DNA from: JBKHYJ01 sp046565505
GTDB taxonomy: Bacteria; Acidobacteriota; Blastocatellia; UBA7656
Direction of reading: 5' to 3'
DNA: 64,000 nt
NCBI GenBank assembly: GCA_046565505.1
Contig: JBKHYJ010000022.1
Coordinates: forward strand, 124,001-188,000
Part shown: one piece after another, positions 43,699-52,612 of the stretch
Layout of the letters: the number at the start of each line of letters is the position of its first letter
How positions within the stretch are numbered: position 1 is the first letter of the stretch
Notes under the pieces: model-generated
Seen by the model: the letters and a program-made list of their open reading frames with translations, nothing else
The model's database searches: none
Told to the model about the DNA's origin: nothing
Made by a program: the position numbers and the translations under genes

Positions 43699-45045
43699 TT
43701 ACGTCGGCGGGAAAGAGGTCTCGGCGGCCGGCTCGGCTTCGATGACGGATGGGGCGGGGGCCGCGTTGCTGGCTTCGGCCCTGTCCAGCCAGCGCTGCAA
43801 CAACAGCCAGGCGACGCCAGGTATTACAAAGGCTACGCCGAGGATCGTCGCCATCTGCCGCACGCTGAACCCCGCGCGGTCGAGTCCGTAGCCGGTCAGG
43901 TAAGTTGACACGGACATCGAGAGCGTCAGCAACGCGATCTCTAGCGCGAATACGCGGCCTAGAAATCTGTTCGGCACGGCCATCTGCAAGAGCGTCGTCG
44001 AGAACACCCACTGGATGCTGCCGCCCATGTGCGCCCCCAGCACGAAGACCATCGCCATAGCGAGCGAGGACGAGTGCGCGACAAGTAAATAGAAGAACGC
44101 AGAGACGAAGAACGCTGCGCCGATCGACTGGCGCATCGTGCGCGGCGAACCGCTCGTTATCCACCGCGCTATCACCGGCCCGATCAACGCGCCGAACCCT
44201 CTCGACGCGTACAGCAGGCCTATCGACGTGCTGCCGTCGCGCCCGAGCGGGAACTCCTGCTTGCCGAAGATCGTCAGCAGCAAAAGGACGCCGCCGCCCA
44301 GCCCCCACCCGCTTTTCACGAGGAGCAGGGCCATCACGGGCAGGTTCGATCTGAGATACCGCGCGCCCTCTATGAAGTCCGTGACGCCCGTCGCGTCCGC
44401 CAGCGATAACCGCTTTTCGCCTCGCCCTGGCCCCGGCTGGGGGGGAGGGAACCGCACGGCCGAGATGTAGGCGGCCGACGCCAGGAACGAGAGCGCGTCT
44501 ACCACGAAAGCGGCGTTGCGGCCGAAAGCCGCCGTCACGAGGCCGCCCAGCGCCGCGCCGAACGCCAGCGTCACGGACCACGACGCGCCCGACAGCCCAT
44601 TGGCCGAAAGTAGCTCGTCGCGGGAGACTATACTCGGGATGGCGGCGGACTCGGCCGGCTCGAAAAATGATAATAGCACCACCTCCAGAGCGACGATCAC
44701 GTAGACCATCCACACCTGATCGGGCGTCCGCACCAGCAGGAACCCGAGCGCGAGCAGACCCCGCAGCAGGTCCGTCACGATCATTATCGTCTTGCGGTTG
44801 AAGCGGTCCGCGACCACGCCCGCCAGCGGCCCGACAAAGAATGTGGGAAGCAGCTTCAGTATTAGTATGTAGCCTATGGATTCGCTCGACCCGGCGAGGC
44901 TCAGCAGGAGCGTGAACAGCGCGACGCTGTTGAACCAGTCGCCCGTCTGCGAGATGACGCGGCCTATCCACAGCCTGCGAAAATTTCGGTTGTGGCGGAG
45001 GACCTCGAAATACCCTGCGGCCCGGCCTCCTGCTTCGTCGCTCAT
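43699..45045 (-). CDS. MFS transporter (EntS/MFS_3 type)
   Basis: 448 residues with about 12 membrane segments. NRNFRRLWIGRVISQTGDWF at the start and GPLAGVVADRFNRKTIMIVT (loop 2-3 motif) identify the MFS_3 group, which exports siderophores, drugs or peptides. The ATG at 45045 begins the conserved N-terminus; a TTG at 45081 in the same frame is less likely, and neither has a good Shine-Dalgarno. Substrate unknown. Confidence 0.84.
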   Translation of the reverse strand: MSDEAGGRAAGYFEVLRHNRNFRRLWIGRVISQTGDWFNSVALFTLLLSLAGSSESIGYILILKLLPTFFVGPLAGVVADRFNRKTIMIVTDLLRGLLALGFLLVRTPDQVWMVYVIVALEVVLLSFFEPAESAAIPSIVSRDELLSANGLSGASWSVTLAFGAALGGLVTAAFGRNAAFVVDALSFLASAAYISAVRFPPPQPGPGRGEKRLSLADATGVTDFIEGARYLRSNLPVMALLLVKSGWGLGGGVLLLLTIFGKQEFPLGRDGSTSIGLLYASRGFGALIGPVIARWITSGSPRTMRQSIGAAFFVSAFFYLLVAHSSSLAMAMVFVLGAHMGGSIQWVFSTTLLQMAVPNRFLGRVFALEIALLTLSMSVSTYLTGYGLDRAGFSVRQMATILGVAFVIPGVAWLLLQRWLDRAEASNAAPAPSVIEAEPAAETSFPPT

Positions 45046-45409
45046 TAAAGTATTGTAGATGCGACCGAGGGAGGCTTTCAACGAATGGCTTCACGCGGCG
45101 AAAATATTCTTTGACCGTCTTCGCCGAAAGCCCGCGACGGCGGTAAGCGTGGCCGCCCGGACTGCCGGGCGCGCGTAGATTTTAACGAGCACTCACCCCA
45201 CAGGCGCCCGGAAATAGTCTCCCCTTAACACCAATCTTGCGTCAAAGAAAGGCCCTGGGAAGGGCGCCCGCCGCGGCCCCGCCGCCTGCTTGCCTGAAGC
45301 TTTCTTCCGCCGCGGCAATGGCAGCACCCGGCGATAGCAGCGCCCACTTTCCGTATGCTATCATATAAGCAATACTGAAGGGCCGCAGGTCAGGTAATAA
45401 GGTGACGTT
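45046..45409. other. Divergent gap between MFS and LysR genes
   Basis: 364 bp. A short A+T patch (ATGCTATCATATAAGC, 45354-45369) just before the LysR gene could hold its -10 box. No inverted T-N11-A site was identified with confidence. Confidence 0.35.
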
Positions 45410-46303
45410 ATGCACATAGAATCTCTGAAGGTCTTCTGCGATCTGATAGACACGCGCAGTTTTTCTAAGGCCGCGTTAAAGAATTTTATTTCGCAGTCCG
45501 CCGTGAGCCAGCAGGTCCGCGCGTTTGAGGACCGTTTCAACCGGAAGCTGGTAGAGCGCAGCCGGGGGGGCGGGCTCGTGCCGACGGCAGCGGGGCTGAC
45601 TTTTTACCAGGGCTGCCGCGAGATAATCGAGCGGTTCGCCTCGCTGTCGGAAGAGATGAAAGGGTTGGGCGACGTGGTGAGCGGCCAGGTGCGCGTGGCT
45701 ACGATCTATTCGGTCGGGCTTCACGAGTTGTCGCCCGTCATGAAGCAATTCATCAAGTCATACCCGCAGGTGAACATTCATATAGAGTACAGCCGGACCA
45801 ATAAAGTGTACGACGACGTAATAAATCATGTGATCGACCTAGGCATTGTGGCCTACCCCTCGCCGCGGCCCCAGATAGACATCATTCCGTTCCGAAGCGA
45901 CCGGCTCGTCCTCGTGTGCAGCCCCGAGCATGAATTCGCGTCGCGCAAGCGGCTGGAAATAAGCGCCATCGATAACCAGCGTTTCATAGCGTTCGAGCGC
46001 GACATCCCCACGCGCAAGGCGGTCGATAAGATACTGCGCGAGCACGGCGTCAGCGTGCAGTACGTGATGGAGTTCGACAACATCGAGACTATCAAGCGAT
46101 CCGTCGAGGCCGACCTCGGGATAACGATCGTGCCGCGCGCGACGGTCGAAAACGAAATTCGCGCCAAGACTCTGTGTGCCGTCAGCTTCACCCAAAGCTT
46201 CATGCGGCCCATAGGCATTATTCACCGCAAGGGGAAGATACTGAGCGCTGCCGCACGCAAGTTCATAGAGATGCTTACGGAAACCAGGGGCGCGCCGGCA
46301 TAG
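45410..46303 (+). CDS. LysR-type transcription regulator
   Basis: 297 residues. The N-terminal winged HTH reads MHIESLKVFCDLIDTRSFSK and AALKNFISQSAVSQQVRAFE. From residue 92 a two-lobed effector domain follows (GQVRVATIYSVGLHELSPVM ... GITIVPRATVENEI). The effector part most resembles the CysB/CbbR side of the family. The divergent MFS gene is a natural target candidate, but the 364-bp gap is long for shared control. No effector can be inferred. Confidence 0.88.
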   Translation: MHIESLKVFCDLIDTRSFSKAALKNFISQSAVSQQVRAFEDRFNRKLVERSRGGGLVPTAAGLTFYQGCREIIERFASLSEEMKGLGDVVSGQVRVATIYSVGLHELSPVMKQFIKSYPQVNIHIEYSRTNKVYDDVINHVIDLGIVAYPSPRPQIDIIPFRSDRLVLVCSPEHEFASRKRLEISAIDNQRFIAFERDIPTRKAVDKILREHGVSVQYVMEFDNIETIKRSVEADLGITIVPRATVENEIRAKTLCAVSFTQSFMRPIGIIHRKGKILSAAARKFIEMLTETRGAPA

Positions 46304-46398
46304 TGAATCGCTTTCCAGACATGGCTTCAGCGCGCGGCCCGGCAGTCGAGCTTCATCTTTGCGGCCCCGGCGCGGCGCAGTCTCGAATTAGAAAGTGG

Positions 46399-46427
46399 TT
46401 GACAGCGAATGGCCGTGCGTGGATAAT
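46399..46427 (+). promoter_or_regulatory. Near-consensus sigma70 promoter without clear gene
   Basis: TTGACA (46399-46404), 17-bp spacer, GATAAT (46422-46427): 11 of 12 consensus bases. It lies in the 553-bp gap 46304-46856. Downstream is a weak small ORF (ATG 46466, 69 codons, with GGGGGG 7 nt before it) of non-protein-like composition, and a perfect 8-bp GC hairpin at 46682-46701. The promoter may drive a small RNA of about 270 nt or a long leader for the gene at 46857. Confidence 0.5.
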
Positions 46428-46681
46428 CCAAATTCTTTTCGGCCCCGGCCGAGGGGGGTTAATTAATGACGCCCAGAGGACACAATACGATTGAGGCGAC
46501 AGGCGGCGCGGCCCTTCCGAGGGTCGAGCGCCGTACGCGCCCGCGTGCGTCCGTTGGGCTCAATGCCAGCCCGAACACGCCAATACACTCAAGCATGCGC
46601 CCGGCAGGCTCCTGCGCGCGCCGTCTTAAATCCGCGCAGCAGCAAATGTCGAATTATAGCCTCTGCATGAGTTGATACAGC

Positions 46682-46701
46682 GGGAGCGGCCTCCCGCTCC
46701 C
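46682..46701. repeat. Perfect GC hairpin in the gap upstream of 46857
   Basis: GGGAGCGG (46682-46689) pairs with CCGCTCCC (46694-46701) around CCTC. There is no T-run, so termination would be weak. It is 255 bp after the strong promoter at 46399 and 155 bp before the next gene. Confidence 0.5.
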
Positions 46702-46856
46702 AAATCTCAATCAAGAATCGAATAAGAGAATTTAGGGGCGGGCCACTTCCGAGCTATGTTTCGGAACCGCGCCGCCGCGCCATCAGAGCTAAAGGCGCGG
46801 CGGCGACACGCGCGGGGTCGGCCATGTCGTAAGCCGAGGCCGCGAGGGGAGGGATT

Positions 46857-47348
46857 ATGACTACCAGAGCTTCTGCCTATAAGGAGCGCGAGACTGTCTC
46901 TTCAGACTCGACCGCGGCGCCAGGGCATTACCGCGCGGCATGCGAAGTCGAAAGCCTTGTGCGCGCGTTCGAGGCATGCACGCTGCCCCGGAGCGAGTGG
47001 ACGCATCAGGCGCACCTGACCGTCGCGCTGTGGTATTTAACGCACTGCTCGGGCCGGGAGGCGACGGCGCGAATCCGCAATGGCATCAAGCGTTATAACG
47101 CGTCGGCCAGCATCCAGACGACGAAAGACGGCGGCTATCACGAAACGATAACGCTGTTCTGGATTTGCGCCATCAGCAAGTACCTGCTGCTCGCCGGCGA
47201 GGGCCGCCCGTCCGTGGACCTCGCCAATGAGATGGTAGCCCGCTTCCGCGATGGGCGCTTGCCATTCCAATACTACAGCCGCGATCTGTTGATGTCGTGG
47301 AGGGCGCGCACGAGCTGGGTCGAGCCTGACTTAAAGCCCCTGGCTTAA
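46857..47348 (+). CDS. Conserved hypothetical protein
   Basis: 163 residues, helical, no signal peptide. The segment LVRAFEACTLPRSEWTHQAH and then LTVALWYLTHCSG, and later YHETITLFWICAISKYLL, is the conserved part of a small family I have met in many soil bacteria without known function. Repeated His and Trp (WTHQAH, YHETITLFW) might form a metal or ligand site, which is inference. GAGGGGAGGG precedes the ATG. It lies 279 bp before the TIR gene, in the same direction. Confidence 0.7.
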   Translation: MTTRASAYKERETVSSDSTAAPGHYRAACEVESLVRAFEACTLPRSEWTHQAHLTVALWYLTHCSGREATARIRNGIKRYNASASIQTTKDGGYHETITLFWICAISKYLLLAGEGRPSVDLANEMVARFRDGRLPFQYYSRDLLMSWRARTSWVEPDLKPLA

Positions 47349-47627
47349 CCGTGTCGCCGCGCCCTCACCTGGGAGCGTGCGCCGCGCGGAGTACCTTTCG
47401 CGCCCGCGCGTGCCGCCGTCGAAATTAAAAGTTGCAAATCCTCGGCGGCGTGGATTACTCTAGGTGGCGCACACGGCGCGCAGTCAGCGCGGCTCCTTCG
47501 GCCGGCCTTAAAAGCCCCTTGCAGATAATGTGAGAGTTGCCGCGCCGCGGCTCACGCGAAGCATCCTTCCGACAATTCATCGGGCGTGCTTCTGACAGGG
47601 GGCTCATTCGACTTCAGGGGAAAAGCT

Positions 47628-49109
47628 ATGGGTTACTTACCCGAGTTCGATTACGACATCTTCATCAGCTACGCCCACGTGGACGACGAGACCGCCGATA
47701 AGGGTGAGCCGGGGTGGGTCGCCCAGTTCCGCGAGCACCTGGAGGTGCAGCTCTCGAAGCGGGTCGGCCGGGTAGGCGCGGTCAAGATATGGCAAGACCC
47801 TGCGCTCGAAGGCTGCCAACTGTTCGACCAGACGATTCGTGATGGAATTAACCGCTCGGCGCTTTTTCTGGCGCTCACCTCGGCGGGCTACCTCGCGTCG
47901 GAGTATTGCCGGCAGGAACTGAAATGGTTTTGCAGTAAGGCGGGGGCCGAGGCCGTGGGCTTGAGCGTCGGCGACCGCATGCGCGTGTTTAACCTGCTTT
48001 TGAATAATATTCCTTACGAGCAGTGGCCGCCGGAATTCGGCCGCACGAGCGGCTACCCTTTCCACGACGCCGAAAGAGACGACGAGTTCGGCTACCCGTC
48101 CGACCCCAAGGATAAGAGTTTTCAACAGCAGATGCGCAAGCTGGTTGATTCCATATACAAGACGCTCGCGGCGTTAAAGGAGAAGCAGCCTGAGGCCGCG
48201 CGGCCCCCCCGCCAGGAAGAGCAGATGGCCGAAGCGTCATTCACGGTCTTCCTTGCCGACACCGCGGACACGCTGCGCAAGCTGCGCAGCCGGGTCGTCA
48301 GCGAGTTGGAGCAGGAGGGGATTCGCGTAATTCGCGGCATGCCCCCGCCTTACGACGCGGCCGCTCACGACCAGGCGGTGCTCGACGAAATCGGGAAGGT
48401 TGATTTATCCGTTCACCTCCTCGATGGCCTTCCCGGCCGCGAGATCGAAGGCGACGAGTCGAAGTCTTACCCTCAACGCCAGGCGGAGCTGGCGATCCAA
48501 CATGCCCGCTCCCAATTCATATGGGTCCCGCACACGCTCGACGTTAAGGGCGTCGAAGACGAGACGTACAAGGGCTTTCTCGACCGGCTCGAAAATGGGC
48601 CGCGCGACGACTCCTCCTATAACTTCGTCCGCGAGGCCCCCAGCTCTGTCACGCGAGAAGTCCTCGAAAAGATCAACCAGTTGAAAGCCTCAACGCAATC
48701 GCCGGCCGCCCCTTCGGCGGCACTCGTCGATACGCACTTCAAGGACCAGCTTTACGCGCTGGATTTGATAAGGTTTCTGAGCGAGAAAAACATTCAGCCT
48801 TTCATCAACCCCGAAGAAGACGACCCGCGAAAGAACATGAAGATACTCGAAGAGAGGTTGAAGCAGGTCAACAAGCTGATAATCATCTATGGCAGCGTCA
48901 ACGAGGAGTGGGTCCGCGCGCGGCTCGGGGCCGCCGTCCAGATTGCCATCACGGAACGCTGCCCGCTCAAGGCTTGCGCGGTCTACTACGCGCACCCGCG
49001 CAAGAAGGAGGCTGCGGCCTTCAACCTCGGATTTCTTCCCGTATACACTTTCGACAGCAGCGATTTGACCGACCCGAAATCGTTCGGGCCTCTGCTGGAA
49101 GGGATATGA
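47628..49109 (+). CDS. TIR-domain protein, partner of the STAND-peptidase
   Basis: 493 residues. Residues 7-150 are a TIR domain: DYDIFISYAHVDD at strand A, KIWQDPALEGCQLFDQTIRD, and LALTSAGYLASEYCRQELKW, where Glu97 sits at the position of the catalytic glutamate of NAD-cleaving TIRs. Residues 215-340 (FTVFLADTADTLRKLRSRVV ... VDLSVHLLDGLPG) and 365-490 (YALDLIRFLSEKNIQPFINP ... KLIIIYGSVNEEWVRARLG) are two further TIR-like Rossmann domains usual in large conflict TIR proteins. AGGGG lies before the chosen ATG; the frame upstream to 47586 is not conserved. The stop overlaps the next start (ATGA), so the two proteins are made together. Confidence 0.85.
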   Translation: MGYLPEFDYDIFISYAHVDDETADKGEPGWVAQFREHLEVQLSKRVGRVGAVKIWQDPALEGCQLFDQTIRDGINRSALFLALTSAGYLASEYCRQELKWFCSKAGAEAVGLSVGDRMRVFNLLLNNIPYEQWPPEFGRTSGYPFHDAERDDEFGYPSDPKDKSFQQQMRKLVDSIYKTLAALKEKQPEAARPPRQEEQMAEASFTVFLADTADTLRKLRSRVVSELEQEGIRVIRGMPPPYDAAAHDQAVLDEIGKVDLSVHLLDGLPGREIEGDESKSYPQRQAELAIQHARSQFIWVPHTLDVKGVEDETYKGFLDRLENGPRDDSSYNFVREAPSSVTREVLEKINQLKASTQSPAAPSAALVDTHFKDQLYALDLIRFLSEKNIQPFINPEEDDPRKNMKILEERLKQVNKLIIIYGSVNEEWVRARLGAAVQIAITERCPLKACAVYYAHPRKKEAAAFNLGFLPVYTFDSSDLTDPKSFGPLLEGI

Positions 49110-51319
49110 CTCGGATACAGCAAAGTGAACCCAGGTCGCCGACGCCGGGCGCGGCCCGCGCGGGCGAGGCCGCGGGCGGCCCGCGCGGCGCGGCGAGCCT
49201 GTGGCCGGCGAACCCTTTCGTCGGATTGCGCCCTTTCGAGGCTTCCGAAGGTCTGCTCTTTTTCGGCCGCCGCGACCAGACGATGGAGTTGCTCGAACGT
49301 CTTCACAAGACGCGATTCCTGTCGGTCGTCGGGAGTTCGGGGTGCGGCAAGTCGTCGCTCATCCGCGCGGGCCTGATCCCGAAGCTCAAAGCGGGGTTCC
49401 TGGTCGAGGAGAGGGACCGCTGGGTCATCGCCGCGATGAAGCCCGGCGACGCGCCGCTCGAAAATCTCGCCGCGTCCATGCTGGAAGCCGCCGGGGAAGG
49501 GCAGGGCCTCACCAGCACGAATGAGTTTGTCGAAGCTATACGGACCTCGGGCGCGCAGGCCGTGACGGGGCGGGTCGCGCCCTTCATTGAAGACGCGGAC
49601 GCCAACGTCTTACTGCTGATAGACCAGTTCGAGGAAATCTTTCGCTTCGGGCTGCACACGGACAGTCAGGAGCGGCGCGACGAGGCGGCCGACTTCGTCT
49701 CCATCGTGCTCGCCCTGGCGAAGCAGAGGGAGTCGCCCTTCTACGTCGTCACCACGATGCGGTCGGATTTTCTTGGCGACTGCGATAACTTTTATGGCCT
49801 GCCCGAAGCCATGAACCGCAGCCAGTACCTCGTCCCGCGGCTCACGCGCAGGCAGCGGCAAGAGGCCATCGAAGGCCCCGTGCGATTGTTCGGCTCTGCC
49901 ATCTCCCCCAGGCTGCTCGACAGGCTTTTGAACGATGTCGGCGAAGAGTCCGACCAACTGCCCGTCATGCAACACGCTTTAATGCGGACGTGGGAGGACT
50001 GGGAGCAAGCCCGCCGGGGGCCGCTCGACCTCGCGAATTACGAGGCGGTCGGCACGATCAGGGACGCGCTGTCCGGGGACGCCGACAAGGCGCTCGAAGG
50101 CATGACGGCCGAAGAGCTGTGGATCACGCAACGCATGTTTCAGGCGCTGACCGACAGGGACGCCAGGGGCCGCCGCATACGCAGGCCCGCGCACCTCAGC
50201 GAGATTCAGGCGATAACGGGCGCGGGCCGCGAGAAGGTCCTGGAAATAATCGAACGCTTCCGAAGCGGCGGGAGGTCTTTCGTCAATCTGGGCGGGGATA
50301 AGCTCGGGGGCGACCCGGTGGTAGACATCTCGCACGAGAGCTTGATACGCCAGTGGAAGCGGCTCGGGGACTGGGTGGACCAGGAGGCCGAATCGCGCGC
50401 GACTTACCTGCGCGTGGCCGACACCGCCGCGCTCCATAAGGAAAAGAAGGCGAAGCTGTGGGGCAATCCTGATTTGCAGATCGCTTTGGATTGGCGAGAG
50501 AAGGTCAAGCCCAACAGGGCCTGGGCCGAGCGTTACCACCCCGGATTCGACGCCGCCATGGCCTTCCTGGATAAGAGCCGGACCTACAGGCGTCTGAAAC
50601 TCGCGGCCGCTTTCGCGTTACTATTAATCGCCTGCGCGACGTTCTTCGTCGATAATTATCGACGACACAGGGCGCAGATCGCGGAGGCTTTCAAGGACAC
50701 GGAGGCTGCCCGCGAAGATAGGATCAGGGAACAGCACCTGCGCGAAGCGCTCGAAGACCGGGTCGAGGAGACGGGGTCTTTTATCGCGGGCGACCCGGGC
50801 GTATACAACATACCTTATAAGGTCGTGGGTTTCATAAGGATTCGCCGCCTGCCCGATGGGGACATTGAATTGACCGACGATTGGATAAAAGAGTACATCG
50901 TCCCTGTAGACGTGCCCGAATTGAAGGGGAAAGTCTTGCGCGGCGAAGTGCGGTTTTTCAAAGGCGGCGCGGACCAGTTGAAGGCCGTATTTAAGGAGAT
51001 TCGGGAGAAGGGGCTGCTCGACAGAGTCCTGTCGGTCGATTACACGTACATTCCGCCCTCGGGCGAAGTCATAAAAGGATTCAAGCGAACGGATGGGATA
51101 TCGCCCCACTCGCTGGGTATCGCAATCGATATAAACAAGAGCTACAACCCGGCGGGCCGCGTTCCGCCCGGGGCCGCTGAGAAGGGGTCTGTGCTTGAGC
51201 TGAAGCCGATATTTGAAAACCACGGATTCGCCTGGGGCGGAAGAGTTGACCCCAGCCACTTCCAGATAAAGAATATGAGCAGGCCCGCAAGCGAGCCGCA
51301 GTCGCCTCCCTCGCCATGA
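49106..51319 (+). CDS. STAND-type NTPase fused through a TM helix to an M15 peptidase
   Basis: 737 residues. Residues 36-490 are an nSTAND1-like NTPase: FVGLRPFEASEGLLFFGRRD, Walker A GSSGCGKSS (77-85), Walker B VLLLIDQFEE (168-177), the sensor TTMRSDFLGD and a winged-helix end with DISHESLIRQWKRL. Residues 498-516 are one membrane helix. Residues 560-725 are an M15 (VanY/CwlK-like) zinc peptidase: SPHSLGIAIDINKSYNP with His668 and Asp675, then FAWGGRVDPSHFQ with His718. Usual relatives end in WD40 or TPR sensors instead. ATGA overlap joins it to the TIR gene. If the N-terminus is cytoplasmic, the peptidase lies on the cell-wall side. A defence or suicide role is inferred. Confidence 0.85.
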   Translation: MTRIQQSEPRSPTPGAARAGEAAGGPRGAASLWPANPFVGLRPFEASEGLLFFGRRDQTMELLERLHKTRFLSVVGSSGCGKSSLIRAGLIPKLKAGFLVEERDRWVIAAMKPGDAPLENLAASMLEAAGEGQGLTSTNEFVEAIRTSGAQAVTGRVAPFIEDADANVLLLIDQFEEIFRFGLHTDSQERRDEAADFVSIVLALAKQRESPFYVVTTMRSDFLGDCDNFYGLPEAMNRSQYLVPRLTRRQRQEAIEGPVRLFGSAISPRLLDRLLNDVGEESDQLPVMQHALMRTWEDWEQARRGPLDLANYEAVGTIRDALSGDADKALEGMTAEELWITQRMFQALTDRDARGRRIRRPAHLSEIQAITGAGREKVLEIIERFRSGGRSFVNLGGDKLGGDPVVDISHESLIRQWKRLGDWVDQEAESRATYLRVADTAALHKEKKAKLWGNPDLQIALDWREKVKPNRAWAERYHPGFDAAMAFLDKSRTYRRLKLAAAFALLLIACATFFVDNYRRHRAQIAEAFKDTEAAREDRIREQHLREALEDRVEETGSFIAGDPGVYNIPYKVVGFIRIRRLPDGDIELTDDWIKEYIVPVDVPELKGKVLRGEVRFFKGGADQLKAVFKEIREKGLLDRVLSVDYTYIPPSGEVIKGFKRTDGISPHSLGIAIDINKSYNPAGRVPPGAAEKGSVLELKPIFENHGFAWGGRVDPSHFQIKNMSRPASEPQSPPSP

Positions 51320-51594
51320 CCGCGGCGGGAAGCGCCCGGCAGGGTCGCGACTACGAAGCGGGCGGGCTGTCCTTCCGGCGCGCGCCCGGCGGTACAATAC
51401 TTTGTCATACGGCCGTGCCCGCAGAGTCAAGGAGCCTAATTCAAAGTGTCTGATCGACAACGCCGTCTAACAAATTCATCAGCCGGGGCGCGGCAATCGA
51501 GTTTCGTATCGACCCACAGGTTTTACGCTTCGCGCGACCCGGCGCGAAGCGCCAGGCCTCGGGAGGACTTGCATTTTTTTCGAGAGGCAATCGC

Positions 51595-52437
51595 ATGATT
51601 AGATTTTGCGGGGTCTTGGCGGCCCTTATTTGTGGTCAACTCTTTCCAATGCCCGGCATGCAGGCCGGCGCTCCCGATAGCGCCGCCCCGCTCGTCATTG
51701 GTGACACCTTCACGATTGATTCCAAGATCCTCGGTGAGACACGGCGCATCAACGTCTATATGCCGCCCGGCTATGCCGCGTCTCCCGACGCGCGCGTGCC
51801 CGTGCTTTACATGCCTGATGGGGGCATGGCCGAAGACTTCCTGCATGTGGCCGGCCTGGTTCAGGTATCTGTGGGGAATGCGACGATGCGGCCATTCTTG
51901 CTCGTGGGGATCGAGAATACCCAGCGCCGCCGCGATATGACCGGCCCCACCGAAAACCCGGACGACAGAAAGATTGCGCCGCGCGTCGGGGGCTCCGAGG
52001 GGTTCAGGGCGTTCATCCGCGATGAGTTGATGCCGCAAGTGAAGCGCCGCTACCGCACGACGAGTGAAGCGGCGATTGTTGGCGAATCCCTCGCCGGGTT
52101 GTTCGTGATCGAGACTTTTCTCGTCGAGCCCGATTTGTTTGATGCCTATATTGCCTTTGACCCGAGCCTCTGGTGGAACAATCAGAAGCTTATCAACAGT
52201 GCGGGCGAGCGTCTTCGTGCGCGGCCCAGGCTTAAAAAGACGCTGTATTTCGCGAGCAGTGACGAGAAGGGGATTGTGGAGACGGCGGAGCGGTTTGCGG
52301 AAGTCCTCGGCAAGTATGCGCCCCCGGGCATTGATTGGCATTACGAGAGGATGCCGGAGGAGAAGCATTCGACTATCTATCACCCGGCGGCGCTGAAAGC
52401 ATTTCGTGCGGTGTTCAAGCCCGCTACAATCAAGTAG
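51595..52437 (+). CDS. Exported alpha/beta hydrolase (esterase D/IroE-like)
   Basis: 280 residues. A signal peptide of about 24 residues precedes IDSKILGETRRINVYMPPGY, VPVLYMPDGGMAEDFLH, the nucleophile elbow GESLAGLF, AFDPSLWWNNQKLI and the His region EEKHSTIYHPAALKAF. This is the putative esterase (IroE/Fes-like) family, which hydrolyses small esters, in some cases siderophore esters. No siderophore genes are near. The base composition is a little less GC-rich than the neighbours, and a dead IS110 follows, so it may belong to acquired DNA. Confidence 0.82.
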   Translation: MIRFCGVLAALICGQLFPMPGMQAGAPDSAAPLVIGDTFTIDSKILGETRRINVYMPPGYAASPDARVPVLYMPDGGMAEDFLHVAGLVQVSVGNATMRPFLLVGIENTQRRRDMTGPTENPDDRKIAPRVGGSEGFRAFIRDELMPQVKRRYRTTSEAAIVGESLAGLFVIETFLVEPDLFDAYIAFDPSLWWNNQKLINSAGERLRARPRLKKTLYFASSDEKGIVETAERFAEVLGKYAPPGIDWHYERMPEEKHSTIYHPAALKAFRAVFKPATIK

Positions 52438-52612
52438 CCGGGATGGATGTCGCCCGACAAAACTAGCGGTTTTCGAGACTCTCGTAACGGTCTTGCGGCC
52501 ATCAGTCAGGCAGACGACAGCCACAAACAGATTCCTGCGGCGAGAGGGAGCAGGTGAAGACGGGTTGCCGAACAACCAACTGAGGCCTTCGCGTCAAGAG
52601 ATTTCTTGACCT

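Noticed and set aside
43694..45094. 466-codon open frame in the MFS region.
   Set aside because: Its Arg/Pro-rich, repeat-free translation is the shadow of the MFS gene, which has clear membrane segments in the neighbouring frame.
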